Source of the DNA: JBLHKS01 sp047620505
Lineage (GTDB): Bacteria; Verrucomicrobiota; Verrucomicrobiia; Verrucomicrobiales; DEV007
Direction of reading: 5' to 3'
NCBI GenBank assembly: GCA_047620505.1
Contig: JBLHKS010000089.1
Span: 1 to 26,757 of the forward strand
Length of the DNA: 26,757 nucleotides
Under the pieces are notes generated by a model that was given only the letters and a program-made list of their open reading frames with translations, did no database searches and was not told the DNA's origin. Positions 8,679-16,149 of the stretch are shown one piece after another; within the stretch, counting starts at the first letter, position 1; the number at the start of each line of letters is the position of its first letter. A program made the translations under genes and the position numbers.

Positions 8679-9632
8679 TTAGTTGATTTCGATGCCTTCA
8701 GCTTCAAGCACCCGCGTTAGCGCTTCTTCGATGGTGGCGCGGGAGGTGGCGGTGGCCTGATGGAGATAGGCGTGGAGTTCGGCATCCTGCTTGTTGCGAT
8801 TTTCGCATTCGGAGCTGTAGGTTTCGAACGCGGTCAGGCTGAAGATGAGGTTGGCGAGGTGTTGAGGACACTCGCACTGGACTTTCGCGGAGATTTTCGT
8901 GAGTTCGGCGAGTTGGGCATTTGTGAATCGACGCGGCGGAATCTCGCCGGCCGGCGTGGGCGCTTGAGACGGCGACGCTTCCCGTTCAGCAAGCTGCATA
9001 CCGGCAAGGCAGGCTAACTCAATTTCGCGACCGTTGACGGGACCACGGATCATGGTCAGGCCGGCTTCGTTTCCGGCGACGCGGACGATTTCGTTCGGAG
9101 CGAAGCGATAGACGATCAGCGCGCGGCGCGCTTTGAGGAATTCGCGCAGTTGTTTGACCTCGCTGACGGTCTCGTCAAAGAGCGTCGGCGTCTCGATCAC
9201 GAGCAGATCTGGGGGCGCCCCGAGATCGCCGGCTTGCGCCGCTTCCGATTCGGAGAACGCGCCCGCGAGCTCCAATGTGCTCAGCTGCGCCAGCTCATTC
9301 TGGAAGAGCCGAACCAGCGAATCCCCAACGACGACGACCCGGCAGCTGCTGGCGGCGGGAGCGGCGCTGCGATCCTCCTGAAGCAGTGCTTCCAGCTTGC
9401 CCGTATCGAACGCCGCCAACGAACCAATCGTGTGGCCGTTGTCGACGAGCGATTTCAGCAGGGTGAGCCGGTGGACGTCCTCGCGGCTGTAGATCCGGCG
9501 CTGGGTGTCGGTCCGTTCGGGCGTGACCACGCGATAACGCTTTTCCCACGCGCGAATCGTGTGCTGGCTCACGCCCGAGAGTCGCGCCACCGTGTTGATC
9601 TGGAATTGTTCGTCGGTCACGGGGGCACTCAT
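8679..9632 (-). CDS. MerR-type regulator with CECPxH C-terminal domain, no cobalamin motif
   Basis: This is a 317-residue regulator. Residues about 12-70 form a MerR winged helix (INTVARLSGVSQHTIRAWEKRY, RIYSREDV). A Rossmann-like middle domain follows (CRVVVVGDSLVRLF at about 97-110), where CarH/LitR proteins have their B12 fold. The lower-ligand ExHxxG motif and the Trp-Glu-His helical bundle are absent, so direct adenosylcobalamin sensing is unlikely. The C-terminal helical domain has CECPQH (C253, C255, H258), EYS-like FETYSSEC and LHAYL, a domain I recall from light-linked MerR proteins beside photolyase genes. The ATG at 9632 is used because an upstream ATG would run through the 11-bp repeat block at 9657-9689. 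It follows the sigma gene by about 60 bases. It probably represses the sigma and/or its own promoter. Confidence 0.85.
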   Translation of the reverse strand: MSAPVTDEQFQINTVARLSGVSQHTIRAWEKRYRVVTPERTDTQRRIYSREDVHRLTLLKSLVDNGHTIGSLAAFDTGKLEALLQEDRSAAPAASSCRVVVVGDSLVRLFQNELAQLSTLELAGAFSESEAAQAGDLGAPPDLLVIETPTLFDETVSEVKQLREFLKARRALIVYRFAPNEIVRVAGNEAGLTMIRGPVNGREIELACLAGMQLAEREASPSQAPTPAGEIPPRRFTNAQLAELTKISAKVQCECPQHLANLIFSLTAFETYSSECENRNKQDAELHAYLHQATATSRATIEEALTRVLEAEGIEIN

Positions 9633-9656
9633 GATGGGGTGGATTGGGGATTCAAG

Positions 9657-9689
9657 TTTACAGACCATATTTAGACAAGTTCTGGACAA
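9657..9689 (-). promoter_or_regulatory. Three 11-bp direct repeats: predicted MerR operator upstream of merR
   Basis: Read on minus the block is TTGTCCAGAAC, TTGTCTAAATA, TGGTCTGTAAA, three contiguous 11-base units. It lies in the 59-base gap between the sigma and MerR genes. Three 11-bp direct repeats are the operator geometry established for Thermus CarH, a relative in its DNA-binding domain. Binding by this MerR protein is inferred. Confidence 0.55.
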
Positions 9690-9691
9690 AC

Positions 9692-10291
9692 TCAGGCCAT
9701 CAGTTGGGGGACACTGGTGCGCAGCTGCATCAAACCGCGGCGAACCCGGGCTTTGATCGTGCCCAGCGGCGTGCCCAGCGCCTCAGCGGCCTCGCTCTGC
9801 GACAGACCGCCGAAGAACGTGATTTCGATCGCTTGCCGCTGTTCGGGCTTCAATTTCATGACCGCCGATCGCACCAGTTTCGACTCCTCTTCCCGACCGA
9901 CGCTGGAGACGACGTCGTCCCGTTCGCGAAGAATCTCTGGGTTTGTTTCCCGCTGGACATCGTCCCGCAGCTGCGAGCGGCGTTGCTTGGAGCGGAGCCG
10001 GTCGATCGCGCGGTTTCGCGCGATGGTCGTGATCCAAGTGCTGGGTTTTCCCCGTTGGGAGTCGTAGAGGTGGGCCTTTTTCCAGAGGCTCGCGAAGACC
10101 TCCTGAGCCACGTCTTCAGCATCGTGCCGATCGTTCAGCACGCGGTATGCGGTGGCCATGACGAGGTTGAAGTATTCGCGGTGTAGGTTGGCAAATTGCT
10201 GCGGGTCCTTGTCGCGGACCGCGTGGATGGCCGACTGGAATTCGACTTGGGAATGCGCGTCGGCTTCGGAGTGATCATCGGTGACTTTCAT
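9692..10291 (-). CDS. ECF-family RNA polymerase sigma factor
   Basis: This 199-residue extracytoplasmic-function sigma factor has region 2 (REYFNLVMATAYRVLNDRHDAEDVAQEVF, WKKAHLYDSQRGKPSTWITTIARNRAIDRLR) and region 4 (LKPEQRQAIEITFFGGLSQSEAAEALGTPLGTIKARVRRGLMQLR). The ATG at 10291 removes an upstream extension that would cross the predicted operator at 10320-10352. No anti-sigma gene is adjacent; downstream are MerR, SOUL and DoxX genes. Control therefore appears to be at transcription, through the MerR protein. It is the only sigma gene in the window and the natural candidate to read the TGAAACC-N16-CGTA promoters. The Streptomyces LitR-LitS pair is a known precedent for MerR plus ECF sigma driving carotenoid genes. 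Confidence 0.93.
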   Translation of the reverse strand: MKVTDDHSEADAHSQVEFQSAIHAVRDKDPQQFANLHREYFNLVMATAYRVLNDRHDAEDVAQEVFASLWKKAHLYDSQRGKPSTWITTIARNRAIDRLRSKQRRSQLRDDVQRETNPEILRERDDVVSSVGREEESKLVRSAVMKLKPEQRQAIEITFFGGLSQSEAAEALGTPLGTIKARVRRGLMQLRTSVPQLMA

Positions 10292-10319
10292 GAGGGCACC
10301 ATGGACCGCTCTGATTGTT

Positions 10320-10352
10320 TGTCTAGAATAAAACGATACAAAACTTAGACAT
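10320..10352. promoter_or_regulatory. Predicted MerR operator between the sigma and BLUF genes
   Basis: On minus three 11-base units can be read, ATGTCTAAGTT, TTGTATCGTTT, TATTCTAGACA; the third is weak. Seen otherwise, TGTCTA at 10320-10325 and TAGACA at 10346-10351 form an inverted repeat around an AT-rich core. The TTGTC(T/C)A-like core is shared with the block at 9657-9689. It lies in the 146-base divergent region and could control both the sigma operon and BLUF. Confidence 0.5.
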
Positions 10353-10437
10353 TCGAGTTTCGGCCCCAGCACCTGCTGAGAAGTTGACTCCGCCTGAGTC
10401 CAGAACGACCGGGTTCGCGACTGAGCGACCACGGGTT

Positions 10438-10884
10438 ATGGAACGATGCCGATTGATCTACCGAAGCACCTCAACTGAGGAGGTGATGCCGAACGAAGAC
10501 CTTCTCTCGCTCGTGGGGAAGGCGGCTGAGCACAATCAGCGCGAAAACATCGCGGGATTGCTCCTGCTAGCCGGCGACCAGTTCCTCCAAGTCTTGGAAG
10601 GCCCGGCGGACTCGGTGAACGCTCTTTTCCAGCGCATTTCCCGCGACGAGCGCCACCATACGACCCAGCTGATCTCGTTTGAGCCGGCGGTTGAGTCCTA
10701 CTTCGAAGATTGGAACATGCGGTTGGTCGATCTCTACGATTTGCCGATGGAACAGCGCCGCGTGTTCATGAAGAAATACGAGCACGACGACGGCGTCGTC
10801 CAGATTCCGGACAAGCTCCACGAGGTCTTTGCCCTGCTGCTCGACGCGAAGGCGATCTGCCTGAATCAGCCGTGGGCTGAGTGA
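10438..10884 (+). CDS. BLUF-domain blue-light receptor, short form
   Basis: This 148-residue protein is a single BLUF domain that binds FAD and senses blue light. Key residues are present: Y8 (RLIYRS), N33 (EHNQRENIAG), Q51 (QFLQVLEG), and W92 and M94 (DWNMRLV), matching the PixD/AppA pattern. There is no attached EAL, GGDEF or cyclase output domain, so it must act on a partner protein. The ATG at 10438 gives the canonical N-terminus; the frame is open further upstream. It diverges from the sigma-MerR operon. E. coli BluF, a BLUF protein that removes the MerR-type repressor BluR, is the closest known precedent for a BLUF-MerR pair. Confidence 0.94.
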   Translation: MERCRLIYRSTSTEEVMPNEDLLSLVGKAAEHNQRENIAGLLLLAGDQFLQVLEGPADSVNALFQRISRDERHHTTQLISFEPAVESYFEDWNMRLVDLYDLPMEQRRVFMKKYEHDDGVVQIPDKLHEVFALLLDAKAICLNQPWAE

Positions 10885-11298
10885 ACCGCGCAGGCGAGGT
10901 CACTGCATCCAATCGCGGTGGGGGGCGGCCCAGACTACGCTGTCGACGATCGGCTGGGTATTCTGTCAGGGTCGTTCCTGTCAGCAGCTGCTGGAATCCT
11001 CTGGTTGCGGTTCACTAGCAAGCTCAACAACGAATCTTAGATGAGGAGGTGGCTCCGGGGGAGCGCCGAGCTGGCGCTCAACCCCGAAGCCGGCCATCCG
11101 GTACGGGCTGGTGGTGGGATGACCGGATGGCAAATTTACTTCGCTGTGCATTACGGACCACTCTCGGAATCGGTTGCCCGCGAGACGCAGTTGTTTAGTC
11201 AGAAGGAGACCCGCACGAATTCCTGAAGGCTCCGGCGGACGCGGAGGAAACGCCAAACCACATTTCCTCGCTCTCGGCGGTCGATCAGTGGCGTTGAT
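10885..11298. other. 414-base gap with highly structured segment
   Basis: No gene is convincing here. At 11051-11092 the plus strand can fold into a long hairpin: GGCTCCGGGG pairs with CCCCGAAGCC (one mismatch), enclosing GAGCGCC, a 5-base loop and GGCGCTC. Next to it GCCATCCGGT (11093-11102) pairs perfectly with ACCGGATGGC (11122-11131). The minus-strand frame 10981-11256 overlaps this structure and has no recognised domain. A copy of the CAGCAGCTGCTG palindrome lies at 10982-10993. This may be a dispersed palindromic repeat or a structured RNA. Confidence 0.5.
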
Positions 11299-11532
11299 TC
11301 ATGCACCGTCGCTCCCGATGGCCTCGACTGGGCAGATTTCCAGAGCCTGACCGCAGAGTTCTCGTTCGCCATCGTTCTCAGGTTGCTTGAAAACGTAACT
11401 GTAGCCCTCGTCGTCTTCGCGCGTGAAATTGTCAGGGGCCGTTTCCCGGCAGAGGTCGCAGTCGATGCACTGTTCATCGACGTAGAAAGCTCCGGCGGAG
11501 TTTTCCGGGTTTTTGTTCTCAAAATCAGCCAT
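11299..11532 (-). CDS. Small [4Fe-4S] ferredoxin
   Basis: This 77-residue acidic protein has C22, C25 and C28 (CIDCDLC) plus C67-Pro (CPVEAIG), enough for one [4Fe-4S] cluster; C60 is a further cysteine. It starts 6 bases after the LolA-like gene with GAGAA just before the ATG, so it ends the carotenoid/export operon. A role as electron donor, for example to the CrtP-type oxygenase, is inferred only from position. Confidence 0.9.
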   Translation of the reverse strand: MADFENKNPENSAGAFYVDEQCIDCDLCRETAPDNFTREDDEGYSYVFKQPENDGERELCGQALEICPVEAIGSDGA

Positions 11533-11538
11533 GTTCTC

Positions 11539-12204
11539 TCAAAACTGGGTCTCTCGATAATTTGTCAAGTCGGGAACAAACAGCTCGTCGGTTAGCGATG
11601 GCTCGGTTTCCACCGCGTCGAATGAGGTGGAGATCGACGAGCCATCCTCGAGTTGGATTTCGAAGCCTCGCAGCCGGTGCTGTTCCGCATCGATCAAAAA
11701 GATGAAGTGCTCCACGCCCTTGCCGCGAGCGCCGAGCGGCTGGGTGATCAGGCGAAAGGTCTCGCCCTCGCGGTTGGCTTCGATCAGGCGGTAGTCTCGG
11801 TTGAAAGCTTCGACGGAGCGGGGGAATCCGCCGGCCAATGCCATCAATGCGTGGGGCTGCGCGTCGCCTGCGTTGTCGCCAAGATCTCGACGCTCGAACT
11901 TCTTGCCGGGCGTCCGAATGACCGTGAGTTCATCGGCGACGCGCACGACGATGGTCTGAGGCGGGTCGCCGGTTTGCCAGCGGAAACGATCCTTCGCGTA
12001 GTCGATCCAGAGCGTCCCCTTTTTGACGATCGGCAACTTGATCGTCTTGAGCTTCCGCGTCTGGGTGAACTCGACACGGAGCGCGGAGACGGGCGATCCG
12101 GCATCGAGCCAGCGTTCGACAATGGCGCTTCCGTCCTCGTCAGCGGCCGTCGCGGAGGCGGCGAAGGCAAGGCTGATGATGATGGTTGGTTTCAGAAAGT
12201 TCAT
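11539..12204 (-). CDS. LolA-like outer-membrane carrier protein
   Basis: This 221-residue protein has a signal peptide (MNFLKPTIIISLAFAASATA, cut near TAA). A LolA-type beta domain follows, with FTQTRKLKTIKLPIVKKGTLWI and FRWQTGDPP near the start. The ATG at 12204 overlaps the MMPL stop (ATGA), indicating translational coupling. LolA-like proteins paired with MMPL exporters also occur in aryl polyene pigment loci, where they are thought to move a lipid-like product from the inner to the outer membrane. Its place after crtP-crtQ-crtO suggests the cargo here is the acylated carotenoid glycoside. Confidence 0.85.
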   Translation of the reverse strand: MNFLKPTIIISLAFAASATAADEDGSAIVERWLDAGSPVSALRVEFTQTRKLKTIKLPIVKKGTLWIDYAKDRFRWQTGDPPQTIVVRVADELTVIRTPGKKFERRDLGDNAGDAQPHALMALAGGFPRSVEAFNRDYRLIEANREGETFRLITQPLGARGKGVEHFIFLIDAEQHRLRGFEIQLEDGSSISTSFDAVETEPSLTDELFVPDLTNYRETQF

Positions 12205-14567
12205 GATCGTTTCGCGTGGAGCCAGCGATACCACATCGGGATCAGCCAGACGGCGACGGCGAGGTTGATGAGAATGCCCGTGGCGCAGACGACGCCCAAA
12301 CTCGCGAGCCCGTGGGCCGAAGCGGTTGCCAGCGATCCGAAGCCGATCGCAGTGGACAGTCCGCAAAACACCAAGGCCTTGCCGATTCCTTCCCGCGCTT
12401 GCTGCGCGTCGCCGTGATGTCGTCTCAGTGCGAGGATCATGTGGATGCTGAAATCGAGCCCCGTGCCGAAGATGATGGGAACGCCGCAGAGGTTGAAGGA
12501 GTTCCAGCTCAGCGGGGTCCAGACGGTGAGGATCAGCATGGCCGAGCCCGCGAAAGCCAGCGCGAATACGCTCAGGGCGAGATCACGCCAGTTTCTGAAG
12601 ACCACAGCGAGCATTAAGGTCAGCAGGCCAAGCATCGGAATGAGGATTCTGGCGAGGTCGATTTTGATGCGTTCGTTAAGCGCAGTTCCCAGAGAACTGA
12701 GACTCGCCACGGCGGTGTCCGGATCGCTGATCGCCTCGACCCAAGCGCGAGAGGTCGAGTCGACCGGCCTGATCGATGCGAGGGCGGCGAACGAGCCATC
12801 CGATTCTGCGTAGAGCCGGCCTATTGTCCACTCCGCGAGCCTGCCGCTTGGCAGCGCAACCGGGGCGGTTTGCAGTTGGTCGAGATGGCCACTCCAAGCA
12901 TCGAAAACTTTTGCGGTTAGTGTCGTTCCTTCCTCCGTGAATCCGCCGCCCTCGATTTGATCGAGAAGCCTTTCTCTCTCGCTGAGCAACGCGCGCAGGG
13001 TGACGGCGTTCTCGGCTTGATGACGCGGGTTCGGAATCAGGCCATCTGGGAGAACGACGCGATCGATCAGGCTATTTTCGCGAGCCGCTTCAACCCGCGT
13101 TTCGAGGGAATCGAGGTGATCGATCAACTCCGGCAACGTCGCTCCGGTAACGATGGCGGGCGCCGTGTTCTCTCTGCCGCGCAGCTCGGATTGAAGCGCT
13201 TGCCAAGCGACCATCGACGGACTTTGGCGGATTCGAAACGGATGAAAATTGGGTTCCAAGCCGGGAACTTCTTTGATGAAAATCGAGCCCAGCGCCAGCG
13301 CGGGTATCGCCGCCGCCAGCCATCCCGCCTGCGCGCGACTTGGGCTCCACGAAAGCGACGGAATGCCGCGCGGCTGGTCACGCCGACTAACGAAGCTCAC
13401 AGCGACCGGCGCGAACACATAGAGCATGACCACGGCGCCTGTCAGCACTCCGATTGCCACCAGATTGCCCATTTCGGCCAGACCGGGAAGCGAACTGAAG
13501 TTCAACGACAAAAAGACCACGGCAGTCGTCGTCGCCGCCCATAGAATGCTCGGCCCCATCGCCTGACGCAGTTCCTTAGCCGTGAGATCGCGACCCATTG
13601 CGTGCCGGTAGAGAATGATCCCGTAATCGACCGCGAGCCCCATCACGATTGCGGCGAAACCGGCGCTCATGACGCTGAGGTTGCCGAAGATCAGGCCGCT
13701 GGCGTTCAGCGTGATCGCCAGCGTGGCGAGCATCGCGGAAACCAGCCATGCGAGTGGGCGCGACTGGCGATGCATGAACCAGAAGAGCAACGCGATCAGG
13801 AGCATCGTCGCAGTGACCGAGATCGTCATGTCCTTCTCCATTTCCGACCCAACTTCGGCCATGAACGCCGGGGTTCCCGTCAGACCGATCTGGACATCTG
13901 CGCGCTGATCGAGCTTCCATTTCTCACTCGCGGCCCGAACCTTCGCCAACCAAGATGCGGCTTCTCGATAGCTGGAAAAATCGACGCCAGCTCCTTCGAC
14001 GTAGATCACCTGAAATGTCCGGTCCTCGCTCGCCATCGGATCCGGATTAGTCGCTGCCTCCCCAAGAACCTCGCCTAGCCGGGCGAACCCCAAGGGATCG
14101 TAGCTGGCGATCATCGTGGTCTCGTCCGCAAACCCGCTCACGATCGACTCCATCGAAGCAGCGATTGTCTCCGACGCCGAGTCCGCGTCGAGCCGGTCGC
14201 TGACGGCGGCGAGCTTCTCAGGCGCCGCGTTGAGCCAGAGCCATGCCAAGAGCGGCGCACCTTCAGTGACCAAATCGGGTAGCGAGAATTCGCGGTAGAC
14301 ATCGGCGACTAGGGCCGGCTCCTGACTCAGATGCTCGCTCAACGACTCGACCGCTTCATCGGCGGCTGCGGCATCGTCCGCTCTGACGGTCACGATGAGC
14401 TGGCCGTCGCGAGAGAAGAATCGGCTCAGGCGATCCATTCCCTGCACCTCAGGTAGGTCCTGCGGCAGCATCCGGTAGAGGCTGGTCGAAAACTCAACCC
14501 GCAGGACGCTGAAGGCAGCGATCGCGCCGATCACAAGGACCACGAAGATGGGCGGAATCCGAGTCAT
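12201..14567 (-). CDS. MMPL/RND-superfamily lipid exporter
   Basis: This 788-residue inner-membrane protein has the duplicated RND/MMPL layout. After TM1 (IFVVLVIGAIAAFSVL) there is a large periplasmic loop, then a block of helices containing a GLAVDYGIILYRHAMGR motif. A second loop and second block follow, with FGTGLDFSIHMILALRRH. These GxxxDY/D motifs are the MMPL signature and resemble HpnN, the hopanoid transporter. The ATG at 14567 overlaps the crtO stop (ATGA), and its own stop overlaps the LolA start. Position implies export of the carotenoid product. A proton-driven mechanism is inferred from the superfamily. Confidence 0.9.
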   Translation of the reverse strand: MTRIPPIFVVLVIGAIAAFSVLRVEFSTSLYRMLPQDLPEVQGMDRLSRFFSRDGQLIVTVRADDAAAADEAVESLSEHLSQEPALVADVYREFSLPDLVTEGAPLLAWLWLNAAPEKLAAVSDRLDADSASETIAASMESIVSGFADETTMIASYDPLGFARLGEVLGEAATNPDPMASEDRTFQVIYVEGAGVDFSSYREAASWLAKVRAASEKWKLDQRADVQIGLTGTPAFMAEVGSEMEKDMTISVTATMLLIALLFWFMHRQSRPLAWLVSAMLATLAITLNASGLIFGNLSVMSAGFAAIVMGLAVDYGIILYRHAMGRDLTAKELRQAMGPSILWAATTTAVVFLSLNFSSLPGLAEMGNLVAIGVLTGAVVMLYVFAPVAVSFVSRRDQPRGIPSLSWSPSRAQAGWLAAAIPALALGSIFIKEVPGLEPNFHPFRIRQSPSMVAWQALQSELRGRENTAPAIVTGATLPELIDHLDSLETRVEAARENSLIDRVVLPDGLIPNPRHQAENAVTLRALLSERERLLDQIEGGGFTEEGTTLTAKVFDAWSGHLDQLQTAPVALPSGRLAEWTIGRLYAESDGSFAALASIRPVDSTSRAWVEAISDPDTAVASLSSLGTALNERIKIDLARILIPMLGLLTLMLAVVFRNWRDLALSVFALAFAGSAMLILTVWTPLSWNSFNLCGVPIIFGTGLDFSIHMILALRRHHGDAQQAREGIGKALVFCGLSTAIGFGSLATASAHGLASLGVVCATGILINLAVAVWLIPMWYRWLHAKRS

Positions 14568-15046
14568 GAGGCGAGCCTTTCCAAAACGCGACTCATCCGA
14601 ATTCGGTTGTATCGCTGGAGGAGGATGCAGGGCAGGTTTGAGAGGACCGCATAGCCAATCATGACGCCAGCAGCTGCTGGCCACGGATTCCAGATCAAGG
14701 CTCCTAACAGAAACAAAATTTGGACGTGGTGCGCGGCTTCGCTCCGGCAGGTTTCGGCGATGAAATCTCGCAGGTAACCGGGATCCTTGCCATTCAGTTG
14801 CTTCTTCGGGAAACCGTCAAACCAAGGGGCCGCGTCGGGCAAGAGATGTTTCCAAACGCGGATCCGAAACAGTTTCTGATAGATTGCGCCGCTGCGTTCC
14901 CAGCCGCGTTCACGAAAGAGCGCGCCGCCAACCTTGAAGCAATCGCGGGGCATTCCCATGAACCACCAAGACACGGAAAGATGAATCACGGGGACGGCCA
15001 CGAGGTTCACGATCAGAATCCAAAGGTTGGGCAGTTCAACAAACAT
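14564..15046 (-). CDS. crtO: CrtO-type carotenoid glycoside acyltransferase
   Basis: This 160-residue membrane protein matches staphylococcal CrtO (glycosyl-4,4'-diaponeurosporenoate acyltransferase). Landmarks are RVWKHLLPDAAPWF, ETCRSEAAHH and the ending NLPCILLQRYNRIRMSRVL, plus two hydrophobic segments. The family esterifies the sugar of the carotenoid glycoside with a fatty acid. It starts inside the crtQ 3' end (11-base overlap), with AAGGGCGAG before its ATG, and overlaps the MMPL gene at its end. This crtO should not be confused with the cyanobacterial ketolase of the same name. Confidence 0.88.
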   Translation of the reverse strand: MFVELPNLWILIVNLVAVPVIHLSVSWWFMGMPRDCFKVGGALFRERGWERSGAIYQKLFRIRVWKHLLPDAAPWFDGFPKKQLNGKDPGYLRDFIAETCRSEAAHHVQILFLLGALIWNPWPAAAGVMIGYAVLSNLPCILLQRYNRIRMSRVLERLAS

Positions 15047-16145
15047 CTCGCCCTTTCCATTGAACGGTTCCGCCTCGTTTCACGCGTCGCAGCGCTTGGA
15101 AAAACACGGTTTGGTAGAAGATGAGGCCAATTGGATAGAGCAGGCCAGTCGCGATCCAGAAAGTTCCGGCTCGCTTGAAGAGGTAGACGCATTGCAGGGC
15201 GCAGGCACCGTAGAAACAGCCAATCGCCACGCCGGTCGCGGAGGAGACGAACGGCAGAAAGGTCAGGGCGACGACGCTCATGATAAGGCCGGACAACCAG
15301 AGCGAAATCCAGATCAGTGCGCTCCGAGCCGTGTTGGCCGCGCCCGAAACGAAGCCCTTGCTCCAGCCGGCGACCAACCCGCGATAGCCTTCCGGAAACA
15401 TTCGCATCGAGATCAGCCCATACCCGAGATAACTTCGGCAGGCGTAACCCGCCGAGCTGAGGTGACGCGAAAGATGAAAATTCTCAAGCACCTCGCTCTT
15501 GACCGCCTCGTGCCCGCCAACCGCGTCGTACTGGGTTCGGGAAACGAGCAGCGCTTGACCGAAGAGGCCGGTCGCTTTGGCATTCTCGCCCTTCAATGAA
15601 AACGCGTTCGATCCGACTAACATGATCACATTGAAAAAGGCGGAGAGCTGTTCGTAGGGCTTCTCGACTTCGTGATAGGGACAAATCGAATGCGCCGCGC
15701 CGGGCTCCTTGGTTAGCGCGGCAATGCGGCGCAGGGCGTTGAATTCGAGAACCGTGTCCGCATCGAGAAAGAGGATCCAGTCGCCGGACGCAGCCTTGGC
15801 GCCTTGCGCGCAGGCCCAAGGTTTGCCCTTCCAACCATCGGGAACCGGTGCGCCGAGCAGAACCCGCGCGCCAAGTTCCCAAGCGATGCTCGCGGTCTCG
15901 TCTTCGGACTGGTCATCGACGAGAATGATCTCGTGTGGCGCCCAATCCTGCTGGAGAAGCGAAGGGAGGAGACGCCGCAGATTCGCCTCTTCGTTCCGAG
16001 CGGGAATGACGACGGAAAGTTTAATCCGCGGCGCCGGTTCGCCTGCCTTCAAAGGTGGGACACCGCGGAGACGGCCGAAGACAATCCAGCCGCAGAGCCA
16101 CGAAAGGGCTGAGACGCCGAGAAACAGCCAGATCAACCACTCCAT
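15036..16145 (-). CDS. crtQ: CrtQ-type carotenoid glycosyltransferase
   Basis: This 369-residue family 2 glycosyltransferase is membrane-associated. It has an N-terminal helix (LIWLFLGVSALSWLCGWIVF), a GT-A domain (VVIPARNEEANLRRLLPSLL, DDQSEDET, FLDADT as the DxD site) and three C-terminal hydrophobic segments. PYHEVEKPYEQLSAFFN and the terminal GTVQWKGRD match staphylococcal CrtQ, which attaches glucose to the carotenoid carboxylate. The sugar used here cannot be read from sequence; a Verrucomicrobium (Rubritalea) is known to make xylosyl esters of a C30 carotenoid acid. It begins 4 bases after the crtP stop. Confidence 0.9.
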   Translation of the reverse strand: MEWLIWLFLGVSALSWLCGWIVFGRLRGVPPLKAGEPAPRIKLSVVIPARNEEANLRRLLPSLLQQDWAPHEIILVDDQSEDETASIAWELGARVLLGAPVPDGWKGKPWACAQGAKAASGDWILFLDADTVLEFNALRRIAALTKEPGAAHSICPYHEVEKPYEQLSAFFNVIMLVGSNAFSLKGENAKATGLFGQALLVSRTQYDAVGGHEAVKSEVLENFHLSRHLSSAGYACRSYLGYGLISMRMFPEGYRGLVAGWSKGFVSGAANTARSALIWISLWLSGLIMSVVALTFLPFVSSATGVAIGCFYGACALQCVYLFKRAGTFWIATGLLYPIGLIFYQTVFFQALRRVKRGGTVQWKGRDVC

Positions 16146-16149
16146 GGAA

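Noticed and set aside
8679..9632. CarH/LitR-type adenosylcobalamin photoreceptor
   Set aside because: The ExHxxG cobalamin ligand motif and the four-helix bundle with Trp-Glu-His are not in the protein; only the MerR domain and a Rossmann-like region are shared.
10981..11256. 91-codon minus-strand reading frame in the BLUF-ferredoxin gap
   Set aside because: It is Pro/Arg-rich, with no ribosome site or known domain, and overlaps the strongly paired segment; better explained by structure or a repeat.
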